IMG/VR virus record: IMGVR_UViG_3300027969_000157
Location: 1-46,124 of that record
Reading direction: 5' to 3' (one strand)
From: a virus
DNA length: 46,124 nt
Part shown: in pieces, positions 38,988 through 46,124 of the stretch
Layout of the letters: each line of letters starts with the position of its first letter
Position numbering within the stretch: the stretch's first letter is position 1
Position numbers and translations under genes: made by a program
The notes under the pieces: model-generated
The model's database searches: none
What the model was told of the DNA's origin: nothing
What the model saw: only the letters and a program-made list of their open reading frames with translations

Positions 38988-39341
38988 ATGGCCGCCACTA
39001 ACGTATTACGCCCTATTGGGCCAACAACGTATGTTGCAGTAACAACCAGTTCATCTACTGCGGTCACTATTAGTGCTTCAGGAAATAACCAAATGGACTA
39101 TTGCGCCTTTTTAAATACAGGCACAACACCCATTGCAATTACTATTGTTCCAGTTGTAGCTGGGTCAGGAACCGCCGGAACAACGGCTTTTCCATCCGAT
39201 GGTGCTTCAGCAAACATAGTAGTTTTGGGTGTTTCCATGCAAATGCCAATGGTTATTGCCGTACCACCAGTATTTTCGGTAACTGCTAAAGGACTTGCTT
39301 CAGTTGGTTTGTATATCACCCCAGTTGGTGATCAGTCTTAA
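38988..39341 (+). CDS. Small beta-rich virion-type protein (phage A copy, 117 aa)
   Basis: A 117-aa protein with the same length and end (YITPVGDQS) as the phage B protein at 3236. N-terminal part MAATNVLRPIGPTTYVAV differs more. Start lies 2 bp after the previous stop and shares TAATCATGG spacing. It precedes the fibre gene by 9 bp (AAAGGAAAAGT ribosome site for the next gene). Unknown family. Confidence 0.55.
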   Translation: MAATNVLRPIGPTTYVAVTTSSSTAVTISASGNNQMDYCAFLNTGTTPIAITIVPVVAGSGTAGTTAFPSDGASANIVVLGVSMQMPMVIAVPPVFSVTAKGLASVGLYITPVGDQS

Positions 39342-39350
39342 AGGAAAAGT

Positions 39351-41576
39351 ATGACCAGCCCATCTAATTCTGATGTACAGAATTTATTACCAGTTCAAGC
39401 TTACTTCAATTTAGATGGGTCTTTTAATACTTTTATTGGTCAAGGCAACCCGTTTTATGCAACGGCTAATCCGGTTCAATCCGGCCTTACCATTACCAAT
39501 AGCACCTTAAATAGTAGCCCAATTGGTGGTACAAGCCCTTCAACGGGTGTATTTACAAACATTGCAACAACAACCGGCACAGTATCAACCCAGCCAACTG
39601 GCGCAACTGATATTGTCAACTTGCTGGCATTACAGTCTTATGCCGCTGGAATTAGCTGGAAACAACCTTGTGCAGTAGGAACATTGGTCAACATTACATT
39701 GTCAGGATTACAGACAATTGATGGTTACACTACATTGGCCGGTGACAGAGTATTAGTTAAAAACCAAGCAATTGCCGCTAATAATGGTATTTACCTAGCT
39801 TCTGCAACTGCCTGGACACGTTCCCTTGATGCTAATTCGTGGGATGAATTGATTTCAGCTATTTCATTCCTTGAATATGGTTCACAAGCTGGTGGCGCAT
39901 GGTATTGCACCGCACAACCAGGTGGAACATTAGGCGTAACTGCCGTTAACTGGTCACAATTTACTACTTCAGCAACGTATTCCGCTGGAACTGGCCTTAC
40001 CCTTACTGGTACCGTATTTAGTATCACCCCAATAGGAACCGCTTCAACTTACGGTTCTGCTACCCAAACCCCAGTATTTACCACTAATGCAAGCGGTCAA
40101 GTAACTGCCGTAACTAACACAACAATTACTCCGGCCGTAGGATCAATTACTGGCCTTGGTACTGGCGTTGCAACATTTTTAGCAACCCCAACTTCTGCTA
40201 ATTTAGCCGCCGCAGTAACCGATGAAACTGGTTCAGGAGCATTAGTATTTGCCACTAGCCCAACGTTGGTTACACCAATATTAGGTACGCCACAATCAGG
40301 TAACTTTAGTTCCGGTACATTCACTTGGCCTACTTTTAATCAAAACACTACTGGTACTGCTTCAAAAGCAACCAATTTAGTAGGTGGTGCGGCTGGTTCT
40401 TTGCCTTATCAATCTGCCGTTGATACCACAACATTCTTGGCCGCTGGCACTAATGGACAAGTTCTTACATTAGCGGCTGGCGTTCCATCCTGGGCAACTC
40501 CAACAACCGGTACTGTAACTTCTGTTGGAACCGCTGGAACTGTTAGCGGAATTACCCTTACTGGTGGGCCAATTACTAGCACCGGAACAATTACCCTTGG
40601 TGGCACTTTAGATTTATCTTCACCCCCAGCAATTGGTGGCACTACTCCAAATACCATTACTGGTACAACCATTACTGCCAATACTAAATTTGTAAGCCCT
40701 TATTTTGATGCGGCTAATTCGGCTGGCGGTTCATTAAGAAATGCTAGTGGAACTGCTTGCTTGCAATGGGGTGGCGGTGGCGGTGCAAATTTAACAGTTG
40801 ATGTATCTGCTAATTTAAATGGTGCAAACGCACAAATTGATATTAGCCCTACTGGAACTGGTCATGTTCATATAAATCCTGCTGGATCAGGCTCAGTTGA
40901 AATTAAACCTACAAATGCTGGAGTAATGGATAACATGGTTATTGGTGGAACAACACCTTTAGCTGGAACATTTACTAATTTAAGATTTAACGGCACTTTA
41001 TCTTTGGCTGGATCAACTGGAACTGCTGGATATGTGGTCACTTCCAATGGTGCTTCTGCTCCAACCTGGCAAGCCCTTCCAGCCACAGGATTAGGTATTG
41101 TTGATGATACGACTACCAACGCAACTCGTTATGTCACCTTTACAAGTGCTACAAGTGGAAATATTACAACTGAAAACGTCAGTTCTACCAAGCTTCAATA
41201 CAACCCTTCAACTGGTGCTTTAAGTGCTACTAAATACTTTGGCGATGGATCTTCTTTAACTGGAATCGTATCAGGCGCAACTATCAGCAACGATACGACT
41301 ACTGCAAGCAATTTATACCCATTGTTTTCTTCTGCTACAAGCGGAACTCCAACAACGATTTATACAAGTAATGCAAAGTATTTGTATAAGCCAAGCACAG
41401 GCGATTTACAAGCAAGCCAGGTTATAGCAAACAATGGATTAGTTCTTAATAATGCAACTGTATCGTCAAGCTATACGATTGCAAGCGGTTATAACGCAAT
41501 GAGTGTTGGCCCTATGACAGTAGCAAGCGGTCAAACAGTTACAGTATCCTCAGGTCAAAGGTGGGTAATTCTATGA
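39351..41576 (+). CDS. Large tail-fibre/tail-spike type protein (phage A copy, 741 aa)
   Basis: Homologue of the 729-aa protein at 3614. The first two thirds differ from the B copy by many silent changes and a short insertion (ATPTSANLAAAVTDETGSGA at about residue 280). From about 40680 on, the DNA becomes much more similar to B; 40749-40867 is identical to the corresponding B DNA. This change of similarity inside one gene points to recombination. Beta-repeat composition and position are as in the B copy. Confidence 0.75.
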   Translation: MTSPSNSDVQNLLPVQAYFNLDGSFNTFIGQGNPFYATANPVQSGLTITNSTLNSSPIGGTSPSTGVFTNIATTTGTVSTQPTGATDIVNLLALQSYAAGISWKQPCAVGTLVNITLSGLQTIDGYTTLAGDRVLVKNQAIAANNGIYLASATAWTRSLDANSWDELISAISFLEYGSQAGGAWYCTAQPGGTLGVTAVNWSQFTTSATYSAGTGLTLTGTVFSITPIGTASTYGSATQTPVFTTNASGQVTAVTNTTITPAVGSITGLGTGVATFLATPTSANLAAAVTDETGSGALVFATSPTLVTPILGTPQSGNFSSGTFTWPTFNQNTTGTASKATNLVGGAAGSLPYQSAVDTTTFLAAGTNGQVLTLAAGVPSWATPTTGTVTSVGTAGTVSGITLTGGPITSTGTITLGGTLDLSSPPAIGGTTPNTITGTTITANTKFVSPYFDAANSAGGSLRNASGTACLQWGGGGGANLTVDVSANLNGANAQIDISPTGTGHVHINPAGSGSVEIKPTNAGVMDNMVIGGTTPLAGTFTNLRFNGTLSLAGSTGTAGYVVTSNGASAPTWQALPATGLGIVDDTTTNATRYVTFTSATSGNITTENVSSTKLQYNPSTGALSATKYFGDGSSLTGIVSGATISNDTTTASNLYPLFSSATSGTPTTIYTSNAKYLYKPSTGDLQASQVIANNGLVLNNATVSSSYTIASGYNAMSVGPMTVASGQTVTVSSGQRWVIL

Positions 41577-42283
41577 GTTTAGTCTTGCAATCAAGCGGTG
41601 GCGGTCAAATCACCATCCAAGAGCCAACAACTGCTAGTAACTTTACGCAGACCTTACCTGCTGCTAATGGTACTGTTGCTTTATATGCTGATCCACAAGT
41701 AACTGTATATACAAGTAGTAGCGGAACTTACACAACACCGACTGGGGCTAAGTATTTACAAGTTCGGGTAGTTGGTGGTGGTGGCGGTGGCGGTGCAATT
41801 TCAGGAGCTGGTGGCGGTGGCGGTGCTTCAACTTTTGGTTCATCTTTATTAACCGCAAATGGCGGTGGCGGTGGTTCAGTTGCAACTGGGGCTATTGCGT
41901 CTGGTGGAACTGCTACTGGTGGTGACATAAATATATTAGGCGGTCAAGGCGGTGCTGGTCCACAACCAGTACCAGCAAGTTATGCTCCTGGCGGTGCTGG
42001 TGGAAATTCACCTTTTGGTGGTGGCGCTGGTCAATCTCAAGCTAATTCCGCTGGTACTGCTGGTGCTACAAATAGTGGTGGCGGTGGTAGCGGTGCTTCA
42101 GGTGGTTATAGTGGTGGTTCTGCTGGCGGTGGTGGTGCTGGTGGTTATTGTGAAAAACTTATTACTTCTCCGTCTGCCACATATTCTTATGCTGTTGGTG
42201 CAGCAGGAGCAGCAGGGTCTGGCGGAACTGCTGGTGGTGCGGGCGGTTCAGGTGTAATTATCGTAACCGCTTATTTTGGATAA
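41573..42283 (+). CDS. Glycine-rich tail adhesin (phage A copy)
   Basis: Begins at ATG 41573, overlapping the fibre stop (ATGA); 236 aa. The N-terminal region up to ALYADPQVT is identical at DNA level to the B copy for about 100 bases, and GPQPVPASYAPGGAGGNSPF is also identical. The loops between glycine stretches at about residues 75-120 differ (SGAGGGGGASTFGSSLLT against SSGGSAGGASSFGSSFLS). This is the expected pattern for an adhesin whose loops decide receptor choice. Function is inferred from architecture. Confidence 0.75.
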   Translation: MSLVLQSSGGGQITIQEPTTASNFTQTLPAANGTVALYADPQVTVYTSSSGTYTTPTGAKYLQVRVVGGGGGGGAISGAGGGGGASTFGSSLLTANGGGGGSVATGAIASGGTATGGDINILGGQGGAGPQPVPASYAPGGAGGNSPFGGGAGQSQANSAGTAGATNSGGGGSGASGGYSGGSAGGGGAGGYCEKLITSPSATYSYAVGAAGAAGSGGTAGGAGGSGVIIVTAYFG

Positions 42284-42287
42284 AACT

Positions 42288-42569
42288 ATGGACAAATATG
42301 CAATCATTCAAAACGGGTTAGTTATTAACTACATTGAATATGAAACTCAGCCTGACAATCCTCCCCCTGCCTTTGAAGAAGGCACAATAGCTGTATTAAA
42401 TAACAATATTGGTGTTGGTTATACTTATAACAATGGTGTATTCACCGAACCAAAGCCATACCCTAGCTGGGTACTTGTAGATAACAAATGGACTTCACCA
42501 ACAGAAAAACCTTCTGATGGTATTTATCTTTGGGATGAAGCTACTACAAGCTGGAAGGAATTAGCATAA
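42288..42569 (+). CDS. Small tail-fibre-associated protein (phage A copy, 93 aa)
   Basis: Starts at ATG 42288 (MDKYAIIQNGLVINYIEY); a further in-frame start at 42276 overlaps the adhesin gene. Highly similar to the copy at 6515, with the same C-terminal SDGIYLWDEATTSWKELA. The next gene begins within its stop (TAATG). Probably a fibre assembly factor or small fibre part, from context only. Confidence 0.55.
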   Translation: MDKYAIIQNGLVINYIEYETQPDNPPPAFEEGTIAVLNNNIGVGYTYNNGVFTEPKPYPSWVLVDNKWTSPTEKPSDGIYLWDEATTSWKELA

Positions 42570-43513
42570 TGGCTTACGGAACAGTAAATGCCGATGTAAT
42601 CGGAACAAGCGTAGCTGGGTCTAACCTAGGTGCTGGTAACGCTTCTTTAATGAAGAATCGCATTATCAATGGTGATTTTTATGTTGCACAAAGAGCCACA
42701 TCTGCTACTTTGACTGCTGGTGGTACTATTGCTAACGGTTACGCAACTGTAGATAGATTCTACGGCTACTGCACAGGTGCAAATGTGACAATGGCACAAG
42801 TATCAGGCACAGGCAATAATCGTAACTTACTTCAATTTACAGGTGCGGCATCGGTTACGGCAATTGGATGTGGTCAGCGTATTGAATCACTAAACTCATA
42901 CGACTTAGCTGGTTCAACCGTCACTTTATCTGCTTACCTTGCAAACAGTCTTTTAACATCGATAACTTGGACAGCTTATTACGCTACTACAACTGATACT
43001 TTTGGTACTTTAGCTAGTCCTACACGAACTCAAATTGCTACTGGTACATTTACTGTAACTTCTACGCTAACTCAATACAACGCACAAATTGCCATTCCAT
43101 CTTCCGCAACTACTGGTATTGAAATTGTATTTACTGTAGGTTCTCAAACAAGCGGTACATGGCAATTAGGATTGGTTCAACTAGAAGTAGGAAGTAGTGC
43201 TACTGGATTTGAGTATGAAGCCTATTCTTCTCTTTTAAATAAATGTCAACGATATTGCGAAGCATATTATCAAGATTCTTCTACAACATCGCCAATTTCT
43301 TGGCAATATACTGCTGGTGGTATGTATTTTATTTGGCAATATAAAGCTGAAAAAAGAGTACAAGCTACAGTTACAAAAATAAATGGAACATGGACTGGTG
43401 CAACACCATCAATTAGTGGTGGAATATCTACTGCTGAATTCTCATCAGGAACGCCATTTTATTTAAATTCTAGTGCTGGTACTTTAAACTTGTTAGCAAC
43501 TGCGGAATTATAA
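42569..43513 (+). CDS. Receptor-binding tail-fibre protein with variable C-terminus (phage A copy, 314 aa)
   Basis: Shares MAYGTVNADVI and LGAGNAS-MKNRI-NG with the 374-aa protein at 6796. The middle is only distantly related, and VQLEVGSSATGFEYE returns as a conserved island, identical at DNA level over about 40 bases. The end (YCEAYYQDSSTTSPISWQYT onward) is unrelated to the B version and 60 residues shorter. The likely meaning is replacement of the receptor-binding end between conserved anchors. Confidence 0.75.
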   Translation: MAYGTVNADVIGTSVAGSNLGAGNASLMKNRIINGDFYVAQRATSATLTAGGTIANGYATVDRFYGYCTGANVTMAQVSGTGNNRNLLQFTGAASVTAIGCGQRIESLNSYDLAGSTVTLSAYLANSLLTSITWTAYYATTTDTFGTLASPTRTQIATGTFTVTSTLTQYNAQIAIPSSATTGIEIVFTVGSQTSGTWQLGLVQLEVGSSATGFEYEAYSSLLNKCQRYCEAYYQDSSTTSPISWQYTAGGMYFIWQYKAEKRVQATVTKINGTWTGATPSISGGISTAEFSSGTPFYLNSSAGTLNLLATAEL

Positions 43514-43514
43514 A

Positions 43515-43787
43515 ATGTATAAATTAACCTCAAACAATCCATTAACAAATTTACCAAGACAAGTTGTGCAAAGATTGTCTGATGGTGCTTTTATCCCTAT
43601 GGATGAAGATAACACAGACTACCAAGCCTTTAAAACTGCCGTATTAGAACAACAATTTGGCGGTTTAGTAGAAGATGGTGATTCATTTAGCCTAAATACT
43701 AATCCTAATGATTCCATATTAGAAGATGCGGATGGTAATGTAATGACCATTGATGAAGCCAAAGAATATGTAAGGACTTTGCCATGA
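43515..43787 (+). CDS. Small fibre-linked acidic protein (phage A N-terminus, shared C-terminus, 90 aa)
   Basis: A 90-aa protein whose N-terminal 32 residues (MYKLTSNNPLTNLPRQVVQR...) differ from those of the copy at 7921, while the rest is the same apart from one residue (QQF instead of QQL). The change to near identity occurs at 43611. It directly follows the variable receptor-binding gene. The N-terminal half may fit the fibre version with which it is linked. Confidence 0.55.
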   Translation: MYKLTSNNPLTNLPRQVVQRLSDGAFIPMDEDNTDYQAFKTAVLEQQFGGLVEDGDSFSLNTNPNDSILEDADGNVMTIDEAKEYVRTLP

Positions 43788-44254
43788 GCATGATTATTGA
43801 TGGGACTAATGGTCTAACATTTAACAACGCTACTACACAGAATAGCGGTGGCAAAGTATTGCAAGTAACTACTGCTACATCTACTTCTTCATTTTCCACA
43901 AGTAGTGGTAGTTATGTAACAACTGGAATTTCTGCTTCAATTACGCCCCTATTTTCCACAAGCAAAGTATTAGTTTTATTTTCTGCTTTTAATATGGTTC
44001 AAGCTGGGAACATGGCTCCAACCTTAACTGTTTATCGTGGCGTTTCACCTTTAGATACAACTGGTTTTGCACAAATTTACGCCCCAAGTGGGACTACTAC
44101 TGGGGGGGCGTCAGGGGTTTATTTAGATAGCCCAGCCACAACATCATCTACTGCTTACACACTTTATTTTAGAAATCAAAATAACAATGGAAGCGTTACT
44201 TTGAATAGCTCAAATGGTTTAATTTCTATTGTTTTAATGGAGGTTGCGGCATGA
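43784..44254 (+). CDS. Tail-fibre tip-like protein (156 aa, second identical copy)
   Basis: Protein identical to 8178-8648, and I see no nucleotide difference between the two copies. IIDGTNGLTFNN motif at the N-terminus as in phage fibre proteins. The seven-G run is at 44102-44108. In the rest of the duplicated region, silent differences are frequent, so complete identity here shows very recent common origin of this block. Confidence 0.65.
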   Translation: MSMIIDGTNGLTFNNATTQNSGGKVLQVTTATSTSSFSTSSGSYVTTGISASITPLFSTSKVLVLFSAFNMVQAGNMAPTLTVYRGVSPLDTTGFAQIYAPSGTTTGGASGVYLDSPATTSSTAYTLYFRNQNNNGSVTLNSSNGLISIVLMEVAA

Positions 44255-44481
44255 ACAATTATTTTACTCAAGCACTTTATAAGTTATATCCACAAATTAT
44301 TTCTACTGTAAATGACAATGCTTATGATGCAGACGGAAATGAAGTAATTTATGATTTACAAGTCGTAACTGCACAAGCTGAAGCTGATGCACAATCAGTT
44401 ATTGATATAAGGGCTTCTGCACTAGCTAAACTAGCTGCACTAGGTTTAACCCAAAACGAAGTTAAGGCATTAGTCGGATGA
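44251..44481 (+). CDS. Small tail-fibre-cassette protein (76 aa, second copy)
   Basis: Same as the protein at 8645 except for N in place of D in the segment LTQNEVKALVG. Overlaps both neighbours by 4 bp. Helical Ala/Leu-rich C-terminus. Function unknown. Confidence 0.55.
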   Translation: MNNYFTQALYKLYPQIISTVNDNAYDADGNEVIYDLQVVTAQAEADAQSVIDIRASALAKLAALGLTQNEVKALVG

Positions 44482-44789
44482 TTACTTATAGATGGTCAAT
44501 TTTAGAAGTATTTGGCGATCAGACGATTACCAAAGTTCGTTACTTATTGAAAGCACAAGATGAGCAAAATACTGTTGAAACTGAAGGAGAGCATACTTTC
44601 CTTCAAGGCACAATTATTAAGCCTGTATCAGAAATTAAAGAAGATGATTTAACTCGCTGGATTGAGCAAGATACTACCCAAGATGAGGTAAACATCATAA
44701 AATTGAACCTAGAAAACCAACTAGAAGCACTAAAAACCAGTAAAAAGATTGAATTTCCTTGGGAAAACAATACTTTTACCATTGGATAG
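44478..44789 (+). CDS. DUF7936-like small protein (103 aa, phage B continuation)
   Basis: Same length as the copy at 8872. First 37 residues nearly the same; from HTFLQGTIIKPVSEIKEDDL on, it differs. IIKLNLENQLEAL and FPWENNTFT are conserved. Because the identical block ends at 44587, this copy joins shared DNA to the phage B downstream genes, which is the reciprocal of the other copy. Function unknown. Confidence 0.6.
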   Translation: MITYRWSILEVFGDQTITKVRYLLKAQDEQNTVETEGEHTFLQGTIIKPVSEIKEDDLTRWIEQDTTQDEVNIIKLNLENQLEALKTSKKIEFPWENNTFTIG

Positions 44790-44797
44790 GATAAGTT

Positions 44798-45994
44798 ATG
44801 ACCAAGCCGATTGACATTATTAGCAGAGCTTTAAAAGACATTGGCGCTTTGGAAGCTGGAGAACAGCCTTCAGCCGATGCTGCTTTAGATGCTTTTGATA
44901 TGATGAATGACCTCATAGACCAATGGTCAAATGAGAATATGATGGTTTTCAACATAACTGAGATTATTTTTCCAGTTGTGCCAGGTCAAGTTCAATACAC
45001 TATTGGCCCTAATCCATCTACTGCAAACTTTATTGGAGCATCATTTACAGGAACTTTTTCAGGTGATGTTCTTACAGTTACTGGTTTAAATTCAGGAGCT
45101 GTAGCTCAAGGTCAATATCTTAAAGGTCAAGGAATTACGGCTGGAACTCAGATTGTTAGATCTTTAACTGGAGCTGGCGGTCAAGTAAACGAAGTTGGTA
45201 CTTATTTGCTTAATAAAGTTCAAGGTACACAAACTCCTGTATTTACAGGCTCAATATCAGGGACAACCCTAACAGTAACTGCGGTTGCTTCAGGAGCTGT
45301 CAATGTTGGATCGGTTATTAGCGGAACTGGAATTACTGCTGGAACAACCATTAGCGCTTTAATTAGCGGAACTGGTGGAACTGGCACTTATACAGTTAGC
45401 GCATCTCAAACTGTAGCTTCTACAACCATTACTGGAACAATCGTTCCATCAACGATAACTGCTTACTATCAAAAACCATTAGGCATAGATTCTGCCTATG
45501 TAAGGGTAAATACTAGTTCTAATGGTCAGCCTATTGCCAATGGCGGTTTGGACTACCAAATGGCAGTATTGGCTTTGGATAACTACAACTCGATTGGTCT
45601 TAAAACATTGAATGGGCCTTGGCCTAAAGCTGTTTATTTTAATGCTGGAGAACAGTCAGGAAATGTATTTTTATGGCCTAATCCATCACAAGGCGAAGTC
45701 CATTTATTTGCTGAAACCTTGTTTAGCAACTATGGCAATATGTATGACGATATAGTCCTTCCACAGGGCTATTCAATGTGCCTTAGATGGTGCTTGGCAG
45801 AGCGTTTGATGCCTATGTATGGCAAAGCCTCACAGACTCAAATTACGATGATTAACGCTTATGCTGCACAAGCCAAAGCAACGCTTAAAAGAACAAACAT
45901 GGCCCCAGCTCAAAGCGCTCAATTTGCAGATGCAATGCTTTCAAGCCGTCAAAAAGATGCTGGTTGGATTCTTAATGGTGGATTCTTTAGATAA
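44798..45994 (+). CDS. Tail accessory factor, P22 gp4-like (phage B copy, 398 aa)
   Basis: N-terminal [20 protein letters not shown] and C-terminal [20 protein letters not shown] agree with the phage A copy at 9187 and the P22 gp4 family. It is 68 residues longer because it has two beta-repeat units ([18 protein letters not shown] and [18 protein letters not shown]) where A has one. Codons differ strongly from A, with more GCT/GGA and GATC, as in the left-end phage B DNA. The gp10-like gene follows 9 bp after. Confidence 0.88.
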   Translation: MTKPIDIISRALKDIGALEAGEQPSADAALDAFDMMNDLIDQWSNENMMVFNITEIIFPVVPGQVQYTIGPNPSTANFIGASFTGTFSGDVLTVTGLNSGAVAQGQYLKGQGITAGTQIVRSLTGAGGQVNEVGTYLLNKVQGTQTPVFTGSISGTTLTVTAVASGAVNVGSVISGTGITAGTTISALISGTGGTGTYTVSASQTVASTTITGTIVPSTITAYYQKPLGIDSAYVRVNTSSNGQPIANGGLDYQMAVLALDNYNSIGLKTLNGPWPKAVYFNAGEQSGNVFLWPNPSQGEVHLFAETLFSNYGNMYDDIVLPQGYSMCLRWCLAERLMPMYGKASQTQITMINAYAAQAKATLKRTNMAPAQSAQFADAMLSSRQKDAGWILNGGFFR

Positions 45995-46003
45995 GGCTGG
46001 AAA

Positions 46004-46124
46004 ATGGCTGATTTTGGCTTTGTTGGTTCGGCTTATGAAGCTCCTTCCATCTATCAAGATGCTCAGGAGTGTATAAACTTTAGACCTGAAGTTGATCCTA
46101 CAAAACAACCAGGATCAAGGGGAG
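46004..46124 (+). CDS. gp10-like packaged-DNA stabilisation protein, N-terminal part (phage B copy, cut by window end)
   Basis: The first 40 codons from ATG 46004 are present. The sequence [20 protein letters not shown] matches the start of the phage A gp10-like protein at 10188 ([20 protein letters not shown]). CTGGAAA before the ATG is a weak ribosome site. The remainder lies outside the window. Confidence 0.85.
   Translation, partial: MADFGFVGSAYEAPSIYQDAQECINFRPEVDPTKQPGSRG

Larger units (their letters stand above)
8005..43610. other. Complete circularly permuted podovirus genome unit (phage A), 35606 bp
   Basis: The sequence at 8005 onward recurs at 43611 with no indel for 977 bases, so one full genome length of 35606 bp lies between the two copies. 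Going round this circle, each expected module appears once: tail accessory, DNA stabilisation, ejection, lysis, early leftward, regulator, early rightward, packaging, head, tail fibre. The size is slightly below P22 (about 42 kb) and plausible for this virion type. DNA outside the unit belongs to a related but different phage (B). Where the circle opens is arbitrary; I see no cos site or direct terminal repeat. A headful-packaged, terminally redundant genome is an inference from the PBSX/P22-type terminase. Confidence 0.75.
43611..44587. repeat. Shared near-identical block, copy 2 (phage A to phage B junction)
   Basis: Second copy of the 977-bp direct repeat (partner 8005-8981). Its left flank is the phage A version of the tail-fibre genes. 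Its right flank (second half of the 103-aa gene, the 398-aa tail accessory gene and the start of the gp10-like gene) differs from the sequence following copy 1 and has the codon style of phage B. Two reciprocal joints inside an identical block are what a single crossover, or an assembler switching between two genomes, would leave. Confidence 0.9.

Noticed and set aside
9187-43787. Temperate lifestyle with integrase and CI repressor
   Set aside because: No integrase, excisionase or CI-type repressor frame is found in the complete phage A unit; only a Cro-like protein is present. Lysogeny by another mechanism cannot be excluded.
1-46124. A tandem duplication of the head genes within a single phage genome
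   Set aside because: The two copies differ at many silent sites and in gene content, and the interior makes one complete genome circle. Two different phages explain this better than duplication.

Overview
This window is tailed-phage DNA with a P22-like short-tailed (podovirus) virion plan. It carries a PBSX/P22-type large terminase, P22-family portal, scaffolding and coat proteins, tail accessory (gp4-like) and DNA-stabilisation (gp10-like) proteins, and a set of ejection proteins. Base composition is AT-rich, genes are tightly packed with ATGA-type overlaps, and I see no tRNA, rRNA, integrase, insertion sequence or CRISPR array. The Cro/YdaS-like regulator, SSB tail, GH19 endolysin and 3TM holin suggest a Gram-negative, probably proteobacterial host. 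The freshwater betaproteobacterial flavour is inference only.

The main structural fact is that the late-gene block occurs twice. Positions 1-9183 (scaffold end, coat, small head proteins, tail fibres) and 35905-44789 carry the same genes in the same order, but mostly at diverged nucleotide identity. A 977-bp stretch (8005-8981 and 43611-44587) is almost identical, with five mismatches by eye, no indels and an offset of exactly 35606. Positions 8005-43610 therefore form one complete, circularly permuted genome of 35606 bp ('phage A') with every expected module once. The outer parts (1 to about 8 kb, and 44.6 kb to the end) belong to a second related phage ('phage B'). The layout is B - shared block - whole A - shared block - B. 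This is what one gets from an assembly path through a figure-of-eight graph, or from a real single-crossover cointegrate.

Phage A layout from 9.2 kb: gp4-like and gp10-like tail proteins, an acetyltransferase-like protein, three ejection proteins (one with an M15 peptidase domain), a collar-domain tail protein, and a lysis cassette (membrane/coiled-coil proteins, 3TM holin, GH19 endolysin). From 20.2 to 22.9 kb a leftward early operon encodes an SSB-like protein, a RecB-type nuclease, small proteins and a lipoprotein-like membrane protein. At 22.9-23.7 kb is the control region: a Cro-like repressor, a 430-bp non-coding stretch that looks like structured RNA, and operators. A rightward early operon (23.7-26.0 kb) has a replication-type domain protein and a Ref-like HNH nuclease. 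A short leftward pair encodes an SprT-like metalloprotease and a calcineurin-type phosphoesterase. Then come a VRR-NUC nuclease, an 810-aa polyvalent-type protein, a GroES co-chaperonin, small basic proteins, and the packaging and head genes.

Four near-identical palindromes (ACTAAAG-N4-CTTTAGT type) sit in the three promoter regions of the early operons. In at least two cases they fill the 17-bp spacer between recognisable -35 and -10 boxes. The Cro-like protein probably controls all of them. Short 5'-end hairpins follow these promoters, two of them with a compensatory base-pair change. This compact regulon, with the unexplained structured RNA at its centre, is the best candidate here for something not yet described.
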